A model generated the notes under the pieces. The model searched no databases and had not been told where the DNA came from. It saw only the letters and a program-made list of their open reading frames with translations. Shown here piece by piece: positions 27,265 to 36,279 of a stretch of DNA of 64,000 bases. The position numbers and the translations under genes were made by a program. The DNA comes from Marivirga aurantiaca (lineage in GTDB: Bacteria; Bacteroidota; Bacteroidia; Cytophagales; Cyclobacteriaceae). Position 1 is the stretch's first letter. The number at the start of each line of letters is the position of its first letter. The stretch lies in assembly GCF_016679925.1 (NCBI RefSeq), contig NZ_JAEQBW010000005.1, positions 124,001 to 188,000 of the forward strand, in the 5' to 3' direction.

Positions 27265-28302
27265 TTAAAATTCTGATCCTGCGGATCTGCCCAGATAAGT
27301 CATAGCACATCTAAAGCCAATGTAAGCTCTTGTTGAATCCTTGTGTTCATAGGCTCTGGTACCTGTTTCCAAATAAAAGGCTATGTCTTTCCACGATCCA
27401 CCTCTCACAACTTTGCGGGGCTCTGTTTCATCAAAGAATGTTGGGTTCAAATCCCATACCAATGGAACTGATGCAGGATTAAAAGCATCTTCACACCATT
27501 CCGATACATTTCCTGACATATCGTATAACCCGAAATCATTTGGGAAATATGATGTAATCGGAGCTGTGTAAGCGAAACCATCGTCAAAATAATTACCTCT
27601 GCCTGGTTTAAAGTTGGCCAACATACATCCTTTTGCGTTTCTGATATATGGATTACCCCACGGGTACTTGGCCATATCTCGTCCGCCTCTTGCTGCATAT
27701 TCCCATTCTGCTTCTGAAGGTAATCTAAATGCAGGCATAGGAAATTCCCCCAGAGATGCTCTGTAAGCATTCAAATATTGAGTCCTCCATTTAGAGAATT
27801 CTTTGGCTGCTTCCCAATCAACTCCTACAACAGGATAATCATCAAAGGCAGGATGTATATAATAATATTCCTGCATAGGATCTCCCATATGGTGGGTGAA
27901 ATCTTTCATCCAAACAGTAGTATCAGGATACAATTCAGTCTTGATATAGTCTCTGCCTAATGTTGAGGCAGAATCTTCCATCATTCTATCTACGAATTGT
28001 CGATACTCATTATTAGTGATTTCAGTATCATCCATATAGAATCCACCAATAGTCACTTGTTTGTTGAAATTAATTTGCGAGGCTGCAACATCTTCATCGG
28101 CTTGACCCATATGAAAAGTACCTGCAGGAACAGATACCATTCCGTATGGTACTGCCATATACCAGCCCTCCCGGCCTGCTACACCTACTAACTCGCCCTG
28201 ATCACCTGCTCCACCACCAAAAAGGCCACAGCCTTGAAGAAATAATGAAGCTACAAACACCAGTGATAGGCTTACATTTTTCAAAACACTTTTATTATTC
28301 AT
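27265..28302 (-). CDS. gldK: Type IX secretion lipoprotein GldK (PorK)
   Basis: 345 residues from the ATG at 28302; the frame also opens at TTG 28320. A lipoprotein signal peptide ends in LFLQGC, so the mature protein is lipid-anchored, probably in the outer membrane. The FGE-sulfatase-like domain (SVPAGTFHMG, FRLPSEAEWEYAARGG, YDMSGNVSEWCED, VVRGGSW) is complete in fold. In GldK this fold is structural, forming the periplasmic ring with GldN. First gene of gldKLMN. Confidence 0.95.
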   Translation of the reverse strand: MNNKSVLKNVSLSLVFVASLFLQGCGLFGGGAGDQGELVGVAGREGWYMAVPYGMVSVPAGTFHMGQADEDVAASQINFNKQVTIGGFYMDDTEITNNEYRQFVDRMMEDSASTLGRDYIKTELYPDTTVWMKDFTHHMGDPMQEYYYIHPAFDDYPVVGVDWEAAKEFSKWRTQYLNAYRASLGEFPMPAFRLPSEAEWEYAARGGRDMAKYPWGNPYIRNAKGCMLANFKPGRGNYFDDGFAYTAPITSYFPNDFGLYDMSGNVSEWCEDAFNPASVPLVWDLNPTFFDETEPRKVVRGGSWKDIAFYLETGTRAYEHKDSTRAYIGFRCAMTYLGRSAGSEF

Positions 28303-28374
28303 AACACCTATTTGTTTCAAACTAAACGCTAATATATTGTTATTTATTTATTTAACGTTTCACACCTTGTTATT

Positions 28375-28397
28375 AAAACCTTCTCTTGTAAGGTTTT
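28375..28397 (-). terminator. Hairpin between the PorP/SprF gene and gldK
   Basis: AAAACCTT (28375-28382) and AAGGTTTT (28390-28397) form an 8-bp stem with a 7-base loop. It lies 76 bases past the PorP/SprF stop on the minus strand. Only the stem's own T4 is present, so it is a weak terminator candidate. Confidence 0.4.
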
Positions 28398-28472
28398 ATT
28401 GTATTTTAAAGAAAATATAGAAATCTATCTACAATCTTGACAAAAAAGATTTATATAGCAAACAATTTACGA

Positions 28473-29429
28473 CTAATGTCTGAATCGAGGCGTTCTTACT
28501 ACCTTTTTACCCGATGTAGATATTGCAGGCAACCTGTAACTTAACATCACCTCATGTGATGTGGCACCTTTTGCATCTCTAGCCACGACCGTATAATCAA
28601 ACGCATAACCAAACCTTAAAGTATTCTCTTTAAAGAAACTATATCCTAACATTAATATTGCAGATTCTTGTTGCCTAAAAGACACACCTCCCCAGATTTT
28701 ATCTTTGTATGTAGCAATAGTAGAGATATCGAATGTATAGGAGGTGAACTCTGTAGACCTAAGCAAGAGGCTAGGAGTTACACTAATATCATATGTCAAT
28801 GGAAAAGTATATCCTCCTGTAAGAATTAAATCTTTGGGATAAGGATTCCTGTAAGGATCAGAGCCAAAACCAAATTCAGTCTCAATCATATGATTGAATG
28901 ATGCTCCGACATAAAAATTCTCATGTTGAAAATGTAGCCCTAATGAGAAATCCGGGCGAACCTGTGTCGGCTCAATATTTTCTATAACCTCGTCATCCGG
29001 ATTAATAGCTATATATATATCTTTATTAACAGTTTGAGTAATAGCGCCTGCCCTAAAACCAATACTCAATTTAGAATCTTTAATACCTAAATGATAGGCT
29101 CCCGAAGCTTGAACCTGCACAAAGTTAGATGCCTGGATTTGATCATTTACAATAAAAAAACCGAAACCACTATTTATTCTGTTGATTGGGGAAGTAATTG
29201 ATATCAGCTGAGTATTCAGCGCCCCTCCGGGGCCAACAGTAGGACTGTAACCTAACCACTGTGTCCTATGAAGAGCCGTTAGTTTGGTATAACCCTCCAC
29301 TCCAGAATACGCTGGATTATTGTACAAGTTATTAAACATGTAGTGGGAAAAAGATGTGTTTTGTGCTTTGGCCGAACCTACAGCAAATAACACACTGAAA
29401 AACATTATTTTTAAAATCAGATGCTTCAT
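28473..29429 (-). CDS. PorP/SprF family type IX secretion outer membrane protein
   Basis: 318 residues from the ATG at 29429 (the frame extends six codons further). Signal peptide about 1-23 (ends GSAKAQ), then the typical PorP/SprF opening FSHYMFNNLYNNPAYSG and LHRTQWLGY. The rest is an outer membrane barrel of about 14 strands. PorP/SprF proteins pair with GldJ/PorE-type or adhesin partners in type IX secretion and gliding. The neighbourhood of gldKLMN makes it likely to be the PorP that serves the core machine. Confidence 0.93.
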   Translation of the reverse strand: MKHLILKIMFFSVLFAVGSAKAQNTSFSHYMFNNLYNNPAYSGVEGYTKLTALHRTQWLGYSPTVGPGGALNTQLISITSPINRINSGFGFFIVNDQIQASNFVQVQASGAYHLGIKDSKLSIGFRAGAITQTVNKDIYIAINPDDEVIENIEPTQVRPDFSLGLHFQHENFYVGASFNHMIETEFGFGSDPYRNPYPKDLILTGGYTFPLTYDISVTPSLLLRSTEFTSYTFDISTIATYKDKIWGGVSFRQQESAILMLGYSFFKENTLRFGYAFDYTVVARDAKGATSHEVMLSYRLPAISTSGKKVVRTPRFRH

Positions 29430-29646
29430 TTTTTTATTTTTACTCAAGCAATCAAACTACAAGTTCAATTTTTATCGAAAAACCAAAGGATGAATATACT
29501 CTTTTATGAGGAAATCTATCTCCTTTAATTACGCTAACTTGTTACTTTAAGGGATAAATATAATAAAAAATACTTTTGTTCAAGTAATTATGTAATATAT
29601 TTAAAGTAATTATATAAAATAAAGCATTTAAAATACTTACCCACAG

Positions 29647-30426
29647 TTATTTAAGACCATTACATTTTTTTATATAAAGTTCCAGAGCCCCCGTCATTGA
29701 TGGTGCATTAGGCAATGGGGCTTCAATATCCAGTATAAGCCCTGCTTCCTTTGCAGCCTGAGCTGTTGTAGGGCCAAAAACAGCAATACGTGTTTTATTC
29801 TGTTTAAATTCAGGGAAATTCACAAACAATGAATTGATCCCGGATGGACTAAAAAAGGCAACTATATCATAGGAAACATTATCTAAATCAGATAAATCAG
29901 CTGCAACTGTTTCGTAAATAATAGCTTCCGTAAAGTTATATCCATTATCAATCATGAAAGAAGGAATGTCATCCTTTCTTATGTTAGAACACGGAAACAG
30001 GTATTTCTCATTCTTATGTTTTTTGATCACTTCAAGAATATCCTGAGCGGTTCTCTCTCCTACAAAAACTTTTCTCTTCCTCACCACAATGTATTTTTGC
30101 AAATAATTGGCCGTTTGTTCAGAAATACAAAAATATTTCATTTCCGGTGGCATTTCTATTTTGCTATCCTTACATATTTGAAAGAAATGATCTACTGCGT
30201 TTCTACTGGTGAAAATTATGGCAGTATGTTTGAGTATATCTATCTTCTGCTTTCTAAAATCCTTTGCATTTATAGGGTCCACTTTTATAAACTGCCTGAA
30301 ATCAATTTTAATTCCGTATTTATCAGCTAATTTGTGATAAGGGGAATTAATAATATCATTCGGTTTAGGCTGGGAAACTAAAATACTTTTTACGGGATAA
30401 AAACGATCCTTTGTGGTTATTGACAT
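29647..30426 (-). CDS. hemD: Uroporphyrinogen-III synthase
   Basis: 259 residues. It closes linear hydroxymethylbilane to uroporphyrinogen III with inversion of ring D. The protein shows the two-domain alpha/beta fold of HemD: SILVSQPKPND at the start, IIFTSRNAVDHFF (about 74-86) and a second half with VAFFSPSGINSLF and AVFGPTTAQAAKEAG. HemD is poorly conserved, but these blocks are diagnostic. It follows a DUF4271 gene by 27 bases, an arrangement typical of Bacteroidota. Confidence 0.9.
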   Translation of the reverse strand: MSITTKDRFYPVKSILVSQPKPNDIINSPYHKLADKYGIKIDFRQFIKVDPINAKDFRKQKIDILKHTAIIFTSRNAVDHFFQICKDSKIEMPPEMKYFCISEQTANYLQKYIVVRKRKVFVGERTAQDILEVIKKHKNEKYLFPCSNIRKDDIPSFMIDNGYNFTEAIIYETVAADLSDLDNVSYDIVAFFSPSGINSLFVNFPEFKQNKTRIAVFGPTTAQAAKEAGLILDIEAPLPNAPSMTGALELYIKKCNGLK

Positions 30427-30453
30427 ATTTTTGGTTCTACAATAAAAAATGAA

Positions 30454-31548
30454 TCAATAGAAATATTTAAGTCCTATCACAAATGGGAATATTTCTGTCG
30501 TGCAAAAGTAAGAAAATAAATATAGATTAGTAAAACCACTTAGTTTTAATATTTTAAAATACATCAAAATCATGCGAAAAAGATATAAAACCAGCACCAT
30601 ATTTTTCGCCAGAACCCACCAATATGTCGGTAAATAGCCATTATATAAGTACAAAATTGTAGTAAGAACAATTACCAGTGTAATAAAATAGGTGCTAAGG
30701 TTTAATAATTCCTTAATAAAGAAAGAATTCATACGACTGGATTTGAATAAACTTGATTTATATAAAAAAGACATTGCAAATATGATGAAGATTTTAGCAG
30801 CCAATAAAGCTAAAACAAACAACCAGGTTTGAAGAAAACCGGTTATAGCTCCATTATCAACAGCAAATAGCTGCATTTCTTGTGGGGAAAAATACAAATA
30901 AACGACTATAGAAGTTGCAAAGGTGTAAATTAATGCGAGGAACAAGCCATCTTGTTCAAAAAGCCTGATTCGCATGCTATCACCATCATATGGCCTTAAT
31001 GAAAAATTCCGTGAGATGGAAAACACATCTTGAAACCTTTTGGGAAATGTTGCCTTAAAACTAGCCAATAAAATAAAAAATACAATTAACAAAGCTACAA
31101 CTGTACCTTCAAAAAGGTTTTTTTCCTCTTTGAAATTAGGCCTGGGGATAACAGAATAATTTATAGCTTTCTTGATCTCTACCTTTCGGAAAAATCCATA
31201 AGTAATATTTTTTGTATTAGGACTGACTAAAACCTTAAGTATATCTGTGCTTAATATTGCTTTTAGGCTATCCACCAACAATGTGGTTGAATTACTCCCA
31301 GGTTTTAGAAGAAGCTTTTCTCTATCGTAAAGATAGAACTCTCTATCTGACCTGATGGAAAGAGATACTTCATCGATACCATATTTGGTAATATTGATAT
31401 AAAAAAGGTTATCTTCTACTTGTGCCTGCTTCTTTTCCAACCAATTAATATGGTATTGAACAGATTCATCCGTTACATCAGCTTGCCTGCTTTCAAGATT
31501 CTGACTGAAGCCTGTCCAACTAAAAAAAATCAATAACACATGTAACAT
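30454..31548 (-). CDS. DUF4271 family membrane protein
   Basis: 364 residues from the ATG at 31548; a TTG at 31563 is also in frame. A signal peptide (ends TGFSQ) precedes a periplasmic part (about 20-140). A membrane helix (about 145-165) is followed by a cytoplasmic loop and six more helices in the C-terminal half. The layout and the place directly before hemD fit DUF4271, a Bacteroidota family of unknown function. No catalytic residues are recognisable. Confidence 0.75.
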   Translation of the reverse strand: MLHVLLIFFSWTGFSQNLESRQADVTDESVQYHINWLEKKQAQVEDNLFYINITKYGIDEVSLSIRSDREFYLYDREKLLLKPGSNSTTLLVDSLKAILSTDILKVLVSPNTKNITYGFFRKVEIKKAINYSVIPRPNFKEEKNLFEGTVVALLIVFFILLASFKATFPKRFQDVFSISRNFSLRPYDGDSMRIRLFEQDGLFLALIYTFATSIVVYLYFSPQEMQLFAVDNGAITGFLQTWLFVLALLAAKIFIIFAMSFLYKSSLFKSSRMNSFFIKELLNLSTYFITLVIVLTTILYLYNGYLPTYWWVLAKNMVLVLYLFRMILMYFKILKLSGFTNLYLFSYFCTTEIFPFVIGLKYFY

Positions 31549-31581
31549 AGAGAGGTGATTCAAAATGATCAGAATTTTTGG

Positions 31582-33279
31582 CTAAAATAAGGCTATATAT
31601 CCGAAATGCACTTTTGCTGTGGAAAAATTTATCTTTTCATCTGTATTTGCTCCTACGGCATATATTAATCTAAACCATCCATTTTTACTCTTTATGTCAA
31701 GACCTGCTCCCAAAGCATAAACTGTTCCTATAGCATTTTGTAGTCTGGCTATATCTGTAAGTAAAAAAAAGCTGGAGTTGTTATCCAAAAAGTATCTGTA
31801 ATTCAAATTTAACAAAACATAATTACTAGCGTAAAAAAAATTTCTATCAAACCCTCTCAAATTCTGCAAGCCCCCCAACCGGAGTAAATCATTTCTTGAC
31901 AAGACTTTGTTTTCAACTATTGCTAATTGCAGCCTTTCCTCCAAAAGAAACCTTTTTTTTACTTTTTGCTGCGCACCAATCTCTACCAATCCATTGTAAT
32001 TCCCACTTTTCTCAGGCACATCTCTCCATTCTTCGGGCATCTGAGAATGATTTTTAAGTTTCTTGAGCCCCAAATCATTAATAGTCATGATATAATAGTC
32101 ATTTTTCAAGATAGGGTAAGTAGGTTTTTCTCTCCAACTAATGGAAAAACTTATAGAATTTATTTGACTGCTTCGAAAAGGATCATCTGCCTGTTTAATC
32201 TCTGTGGAATCAAATTCTCTAATTATGTTATTTGAAATACCCTTATATCCCATACCTATTGTCAGGGAATTTTTGAAAGGGTAAAACAGGCCTATGCGGT
32301 AAGAATTTTGTAAGAAGGTGCTGTCTTCCTGTAATAATCCAAATTGTGCCTCCAAACCAAGTGGCGTCTTAAATGTTGCTTTCTGAGCCAGATAAGTATT
32401 TAGAAATTGGGAATTAGCACTATACTTTTGCCAATTTAATTGCCAGATGATAGCCCTTTTAAATAAATTTTGAAAGGAAACATCTACCTGGCCTGTTACA
32501 TTGGTTTTTTCTCCCTCTGGAACTAACCCTATAAATGCATCTAATTGATTTTTTGATGTTGATAACAGACTTAAAGTAATCTGGCTCTTACTATTACTAA
32601 ATTGTAGTAAAGGCGGTTCTGTTAATTCAAGAAATGGAAGTTGATTTAATTTTTCAGGAATAGACAGATATTCCTCGGTACTAAAAAGTGAGCCAACCTG
32701 GATTTTCAAATAATTTTGCAGGTACTTTTCATTAATAAGAGGCTTATCAGATTTTACTTCAATAGAATCATAAACTATTCTGTTTTTCAGGTAAATATTG
32801 ACAGTAGCATATACTTTGTAATTGCTGATGCTATCTATTTGTAAATCAGCTTCAGCAAAAGGGTATCCTTTATTGTGGGCTTCCTTCCTAAGATATTTGT
32901 TCAGCTTTCTTTTCAGTACACTTTTATTGGCATACTTCCCTGTCAGTGTTTCTTCAGTGAATAAATCAAGCTGCTGCCCCTCTTGATAAAATGTTAATCT
33001 CCCCCATAAAAACCTTTTCCCCAACTGGAAATAATAGAAGGTGGAAGAGCTTGTGTCGCGTACATAATATGAAGCTGCCAAATACCCCAAATTTTGTAAG
33101 GAATCAATTGTGTTGTTGGGTTTAAAAATTCCAGTTTCGTTTTCACTTTCAGAAATTGTTCGTTTAAAATCAAAATCCTGAGCTATTACATTTGTACTAA
33201 AGAAATAAACCGCACAAAACATCCCCCAAATCCATAAAATTCGGCTTAACTTTGTATTAATTTTGGCAGGTATATACAT
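31582..33279 (-). CDS. BamA/TamA family outer membrane protein
   Basis: 565 residues from the ATG at 33279 (the ATG at 33297 is in frame six codons upstream). A signal peptide ends VIAQ. Two or three POTRA-like stretches (about 90-250, VLKRKLNKYLRKEAHNKGYPFAEADL) come before a C-terminal barrel with the LRGFDRNFF motif (an R-G-F/Y loop signature) and an aromatic end strand (VHFGYIALF). Shorter than BamA, so a TamA-like or lineage-specific assembly factor is more likely. It overlaps the divergent hemW start. Confidence 0.85.
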   Translation of the reverse strand: MYIPAKINTKLSRILWIWGMFCAVYFFSTNVIAQDFDFKRTISESENETGIFKPNNTIDSLQNLGYLAASYYVRDTSSSTFYYFQLGKRFLWGRLTFYQEGQQLDLFTEETLTGKYANKSVLKRKLNKYLRKEAHNKGYPFAEADLQIDSISNYKVYATVNIYLKNRIVYDSIEVKSDKPLINEKYLQNYLKIQVGSLFSTEEYLSIPEKLNQLPFLELTEPPLLQFSNSKSQITLSLLSTSKNQLDAFIGLVPEGEKTNVTGQVDVSFQNLFKRAIIWQLNWQKYSANSQFLNTYLAQKATFKTPLGLEAQFGLLQEDSTFLQNSYRIGLFYPFKNSLTIGMGYKGISNNIIREFDSTEIKQADDPFRSSQINSISFSISWREKPTYPILKNDYYIMTINDLGLKKLKNHSQMPEEWRDVPEKSGNYNGLVEIGAQQKVKKRFLLEERLQLAIVENKVLSRNDLLRLGGLQNLRGFDRNFFYASNYVLLNLNYRYFLDNNSSFFLLTDIARLQNAIGTVYALGAGLDIKSKNGWFRLIYAVGANTDEKINFSTAKVHFGYIALF

Positions 33280-34393
33280 ACATATTCCATTTTGCAAGCA
33301 AGCTTGCTTTTACTGCGATTTTCATTTTTCCACCAATATGGCATTAAAAGATGAGATGGTAAATGCTATATGTCATGAAATTAAACTTCAGAAAGATTAT
33401 TTAAAGAAAGAAAGAATTCATTCAGTTTATTTTGGAGGAGGCACGCCTTCTTTACTAAACGAATTGCAACTTCAGAAAATATTAAATACCCTCAATCAAT
33501 ATCTGGAAGTAAGCTCTTCTGCTGAAATCACTTTAGAGGCCAACCCGGATGATATAACCCCTGAACAATTAAAAATGCTTTTTCAGAATGGAATTAATAG
33601 GCTAAGTGTTGGGGTTCAATCGTTTAATGCTGAAATTCTAAAATGGATGAACAGAGCCCACAATGCCAAGCATGCCTTCCGTTGTTTAGAATGGATCAAT
33701 GAAAGTGAATTCAAAAACTTCAGTGTAGATTTGATTTATGGTATTCCTATAAGCACTCATGTCCAATGGCGAGATGATTTGAAAACACTATTGTCATTTC
33801 TTCCACCTCATATTTCGTCCTATTGCCTTACCATAGAGCCTGCCACTGTTTTTGGCAATTGGCAAAAGAAAGGCAAGCTATCAGAAGCTTCCGAGGAATA
33901 TGCTGCTGAACAATTTATAGAGCTAGTTGAAGCTTTGCAGTCCTCCGGCTATGAGCATTATGAAATATCAAATTTTGCACAATCCAGTTTTGTATCACAG
34001 CATAATAGTTCTTATTGGCAACAAAAGCCTTACCTGGGACTCGGTCCAAGTGCACATTCATATAATGGACAAAGTCGCCAATTTAATCTCACCAATAATA
34101 CAAAATATATTAAAGCTATTCAGCAAGATATTCTTCCTTTTGAAAAAGAACAATTGTCCAGAAATGACCAAATCAATGAATACCTAATGACTTCTTTAAG
34201 AACCTCTGATGGCTGTAACCTTTCATTCCTTTCAGAAAAATACGGTTATGAATTAATGAACGAACAGAATAAAATAATTAGCCAATGGCTGAATAATGAC
34301 TTGTGTATACTGGAAAACCACCGCATTTGCTTGACCCGAAAAGGAAAATTACTGGCTGATAAACTAGCCTCTGATCTTTTCCTGGTCAATTAA
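33263..34393 (+). CDS. hemW: Radical SAM heme chaperone HemW
   Basis: 376 residues. The CxxxCxxC iron-sulfur motif is C11, C15, C18 in IHIPFCKQACFYC, then FGGGTPSLL. HemW shares the coproporphyrinogen dehydrogenase fold but acts in heme delivery to respiratory enzymes. The start must be the TTG at 33263: it gives the family's standard MAGIYIHIPFC opening, and the next in-frame ATG would drop the cluster cysteines. The 5' end overlaps the divergent BamA/TamA-type gene by 17 bases, and the stop overlaps the convergent LytTR gene by 4. Confidence 0.93.
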   Translation: MAGIYIHIPFCKQACFYCDFHFSTNMALKDEMVNAICHEIKLQKDYLKKERIHSVYFGGGTPSLLNELQLQKILNTLNQYLEVSSSAEITLEANPDDITPEQLKMLFQNGINRLSVGVQSFNAEILKWMNRAHNAKHAFRCLEWINESEFKNFSVDLIYGIPISTHVQWRDDLKTLLSFLPPHISSYCLTIEPATVFGNWQKKGKLSEASEEYAAEQFIELVEALQSSGYEHYEISNFAQSSFVSQHNSSYWQQKPYLGLGPSAHSYNGQSRQFNLTNNTKYIKAIQQDILPFEKEQLSRNDQINEYLMTSLRTSDGCNLSFLSEKYGYELMNEQNKIISQWLNNDLCILENHRICLTRKGKLLADKLASDLFLVN

Positions 34394-35109
34394 AGGCTCA
34401 TCAAATCTTTAAATTTAGTGGCTTGTCTGCGACTTACCTCTACCTTTTCCCCTCCTTTTAGCTTTACCATTAATCCACCATTAAACCATGTTTCTATTCC
34501 CTCCACCCAATCCAGGTTGATGATATGCTTTCTGCTAACCCTGAAAAAAGATTTGTCATCCAATTTTTCATCCAACGCATTAAGCGACTTGTGAATCATA
34601 GGCTTGTACTTATCAAAATACACTTTTATATAATTTCCGTCAGATTCAAAAAGTCTCACATCCTTCAATCTGACAAACCAACAATTATCTCCATCCTTCA
34701 CAAAAACCTGATCATTCACAGTCAGGGGCGACTTATTACTCTTCACGTGTTCGGTTGAAACCACTTCACGCCTGATTTTTTCAATAGAATCGTTTAATCT
34801 CTTTGGCTCAATGGGTTTCAACAAATAATCAAGGGCATTGAACTCAAATGCCTTAAGGGCATACTCATCATATGCCGTGGTAAATATTACTTTGGGAGTC
34901 TTTTCCAGACTTTCCAATAATTCAAATCCGGTTTTCCCTGGCATTTGAATATCCAGAAATATTAAATCGGGAAGCAATTTATCAATTAATTTTTCGGCTT
35001 CTTCAGCATTCACAGCCTCTCCAACAATTTCGATGTCCTTAAATTCAGCTAACAAATTCGTCAGCTCTTTTCTGGCCAGTCTTTCATCATCAATTATTAA
35101 TGCTCTCAT
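34390..35109 (-). CDS. LytTR-type response regulator
   Basis: 239 residues. Receiver domain about 1-120 with acidic pocket D7-D8, phosphorylation site D53 (LIFLDIQMPG) and the conserved K after FNALDYLLKP. The C-terminal LytTR DNA-binding domain spans about 135-235 (RVSRKHIINLDWVEGIETW). With the LytS-type kinase immediately upstream (45 bases) it forms a two-component system. The target genes are not visible. The stop codon overlaps the hemW stop by 4 bases. Confidence 0.95.
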   Translation of the reverse strand: MRALIIDDERLARKELTNLLAEFKDIEIVGEAVNAEEAEKLIDKLLPDLIFLDIQMPGKTGFELLESLEKTPKVIFTTAYDEYALKAFEFNALDYLLKPIEPKRLNDSIEKIRREVVSTEHVKSNKSPLTVNDQVFVKDGDNCWFVRLKDVRLFESDGNYIKVYFDKYKPMIHKSLNALDEKLDDKSFFRVSRKHIINLDWVEGIETWFNGGLMVKLKGGEKVEVSRRQATKFKDLMSL

Positions 35110-35154
35110 TCTTCCGTTATTTTAAGAATTTTAAATTTAATTAAATAAAAATAT

Positions 35155-36186
35155 TCAATAACTCATTTGGGGAATTTTAACTGTGGTCAAAACCAAACTA
35201 TCAGTTTCATTCTTTATGCTAAACGAAGCTGCTTTATCAAAAATTAATTTTAATCTTTGCTTAGTGTTTTCAATTCCAAACCCTTTGCGATTACGCCTTT
35301 TATCCATTGAAATCTGCCCCGAGTTTCTGATACAGATAATAAGATAATTTTGTTCCACCACAGTCTCTATCGAAATTAATCCACCTGAGGTTAGGTTTGA
35401 GATTCCATGTTTTATACCATTTTCGACTAAAGTTTGCAGCATCAGGGGTGGAATCTGATACTTATAAGATTCCGGGTGAATGGTAAATTGTGTTGTTAAT
35501 CGTTCCTCATACCTGATTTTTTCAAGAGCCAAAAAATCAATTACTGTATTGAGTTCGTCATTAAAGTTTATTAATCTTTTTTTATCCAACATCAAAGAAT
35601 TTCTCAAAATATTGGACAATTGAGTAATGGCATTTTTGGCCTTTCCCGGATCTTCATCTACCAGTGCCCTTACACTATTAAGTGCATTGAAAATAAAATG
35701 GGGGTTTAGTTGTGACTTCAGATTATTGAGTTCGATTTCATTCATGGTCGCATTATATTTCAATGACCTGTTATAATTTTCTACGTAGTGATACATAAAA
35801 TACACCAGGGACCACAAAAAATACAATATCAGGTTGGCCAGAATACTTAGAAAAATTACGATGGGGTTTAAATCGTATTCGGGGTTAAGCAATCCTAAAA
35901 TGGATGAAATAACAAAAAGAAACCCATAATTGAGGATACTGAGTATAAAACAAGCCACAACTACTCTCAGTACTAGTTTTTGGATAATCAACTGCAACCA
36001 TCCATTTCTAATAATAAAATTACGGTAGAGGTGAGTAATGCCGATGTAAAAAGGTACAAGAGTAAATTGACCTATTGCCTGTTCTGTAGAAAGACGCTCG
36101 CCCAAAAATGCCAAATAAATATTCAGCAAGCCATAAGCTGTCCATCCAACGATCTGCAGGGTCCAATAAAGTGCTTTTTTATTCAT
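35155..36186 (-). CDS. LytS-type sensor histidine kinase (HisK_7TM-like)
   Basis: 343 residues. Four membrane helices (about 8-28, 40-58, 70-98, 108-132) precede a short cytoplasmic kinase core. The phosphoacceptor is H163 in SQLNPHFIFNALNSV. The ATPase part has LVENGIKHGI (N box) and a glycine-rich KGFGIENTKQRL. This is the histidine kinase family that pairs with LytTR regulators, matching the next gene. The ligand is unknown. Confidence 0.94.
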   Translation of the reverse strand: MNKKALYWTLQIVGWTAYGLLNIYLAFLGERLSTEQAIGQFTLVPFYIGITHLYRNFIIRNGWLQLIIQKLVLRVVVACFILSILNYGFLFVISSILGLLNPEYDLNPIVIFLSILANLILYFLWSLVYFMYHYVENYNRSLKYNATMNEIELNNLKSQLNPHFIFNALNSVRALVDEDPGKAKNAITQLSNILRNSLMLDKKRLINFNDELNTVIDFLALEKIRYEERLTTQFTIHPESYKYQIPPLMLQTLVENGIKHGISNLTSGGLISIETVVEQNYLIICIRNSGQISMDKRRNRKGFGIENTKQRLKLIFDKAASFSIKNETDSLVLTTVKIPQMSY

Positions 36187-36279
36187 CTAATGCTATTCGG
36201 TCAGCTTAAATAATTTAAGACTCAACTATAAAGCGGAAAAATAGCAGTATTTTTAATGATTAAGAAACCGCTTGTCAAA

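Noticed and set aside
33258-33265. TAATTTTG as a promoter for hemW
   Set aside because: Transcripts from it would begin after the TTG start and lose the first cysteines of HemW. The match is likely chance, and no -33 element is present.
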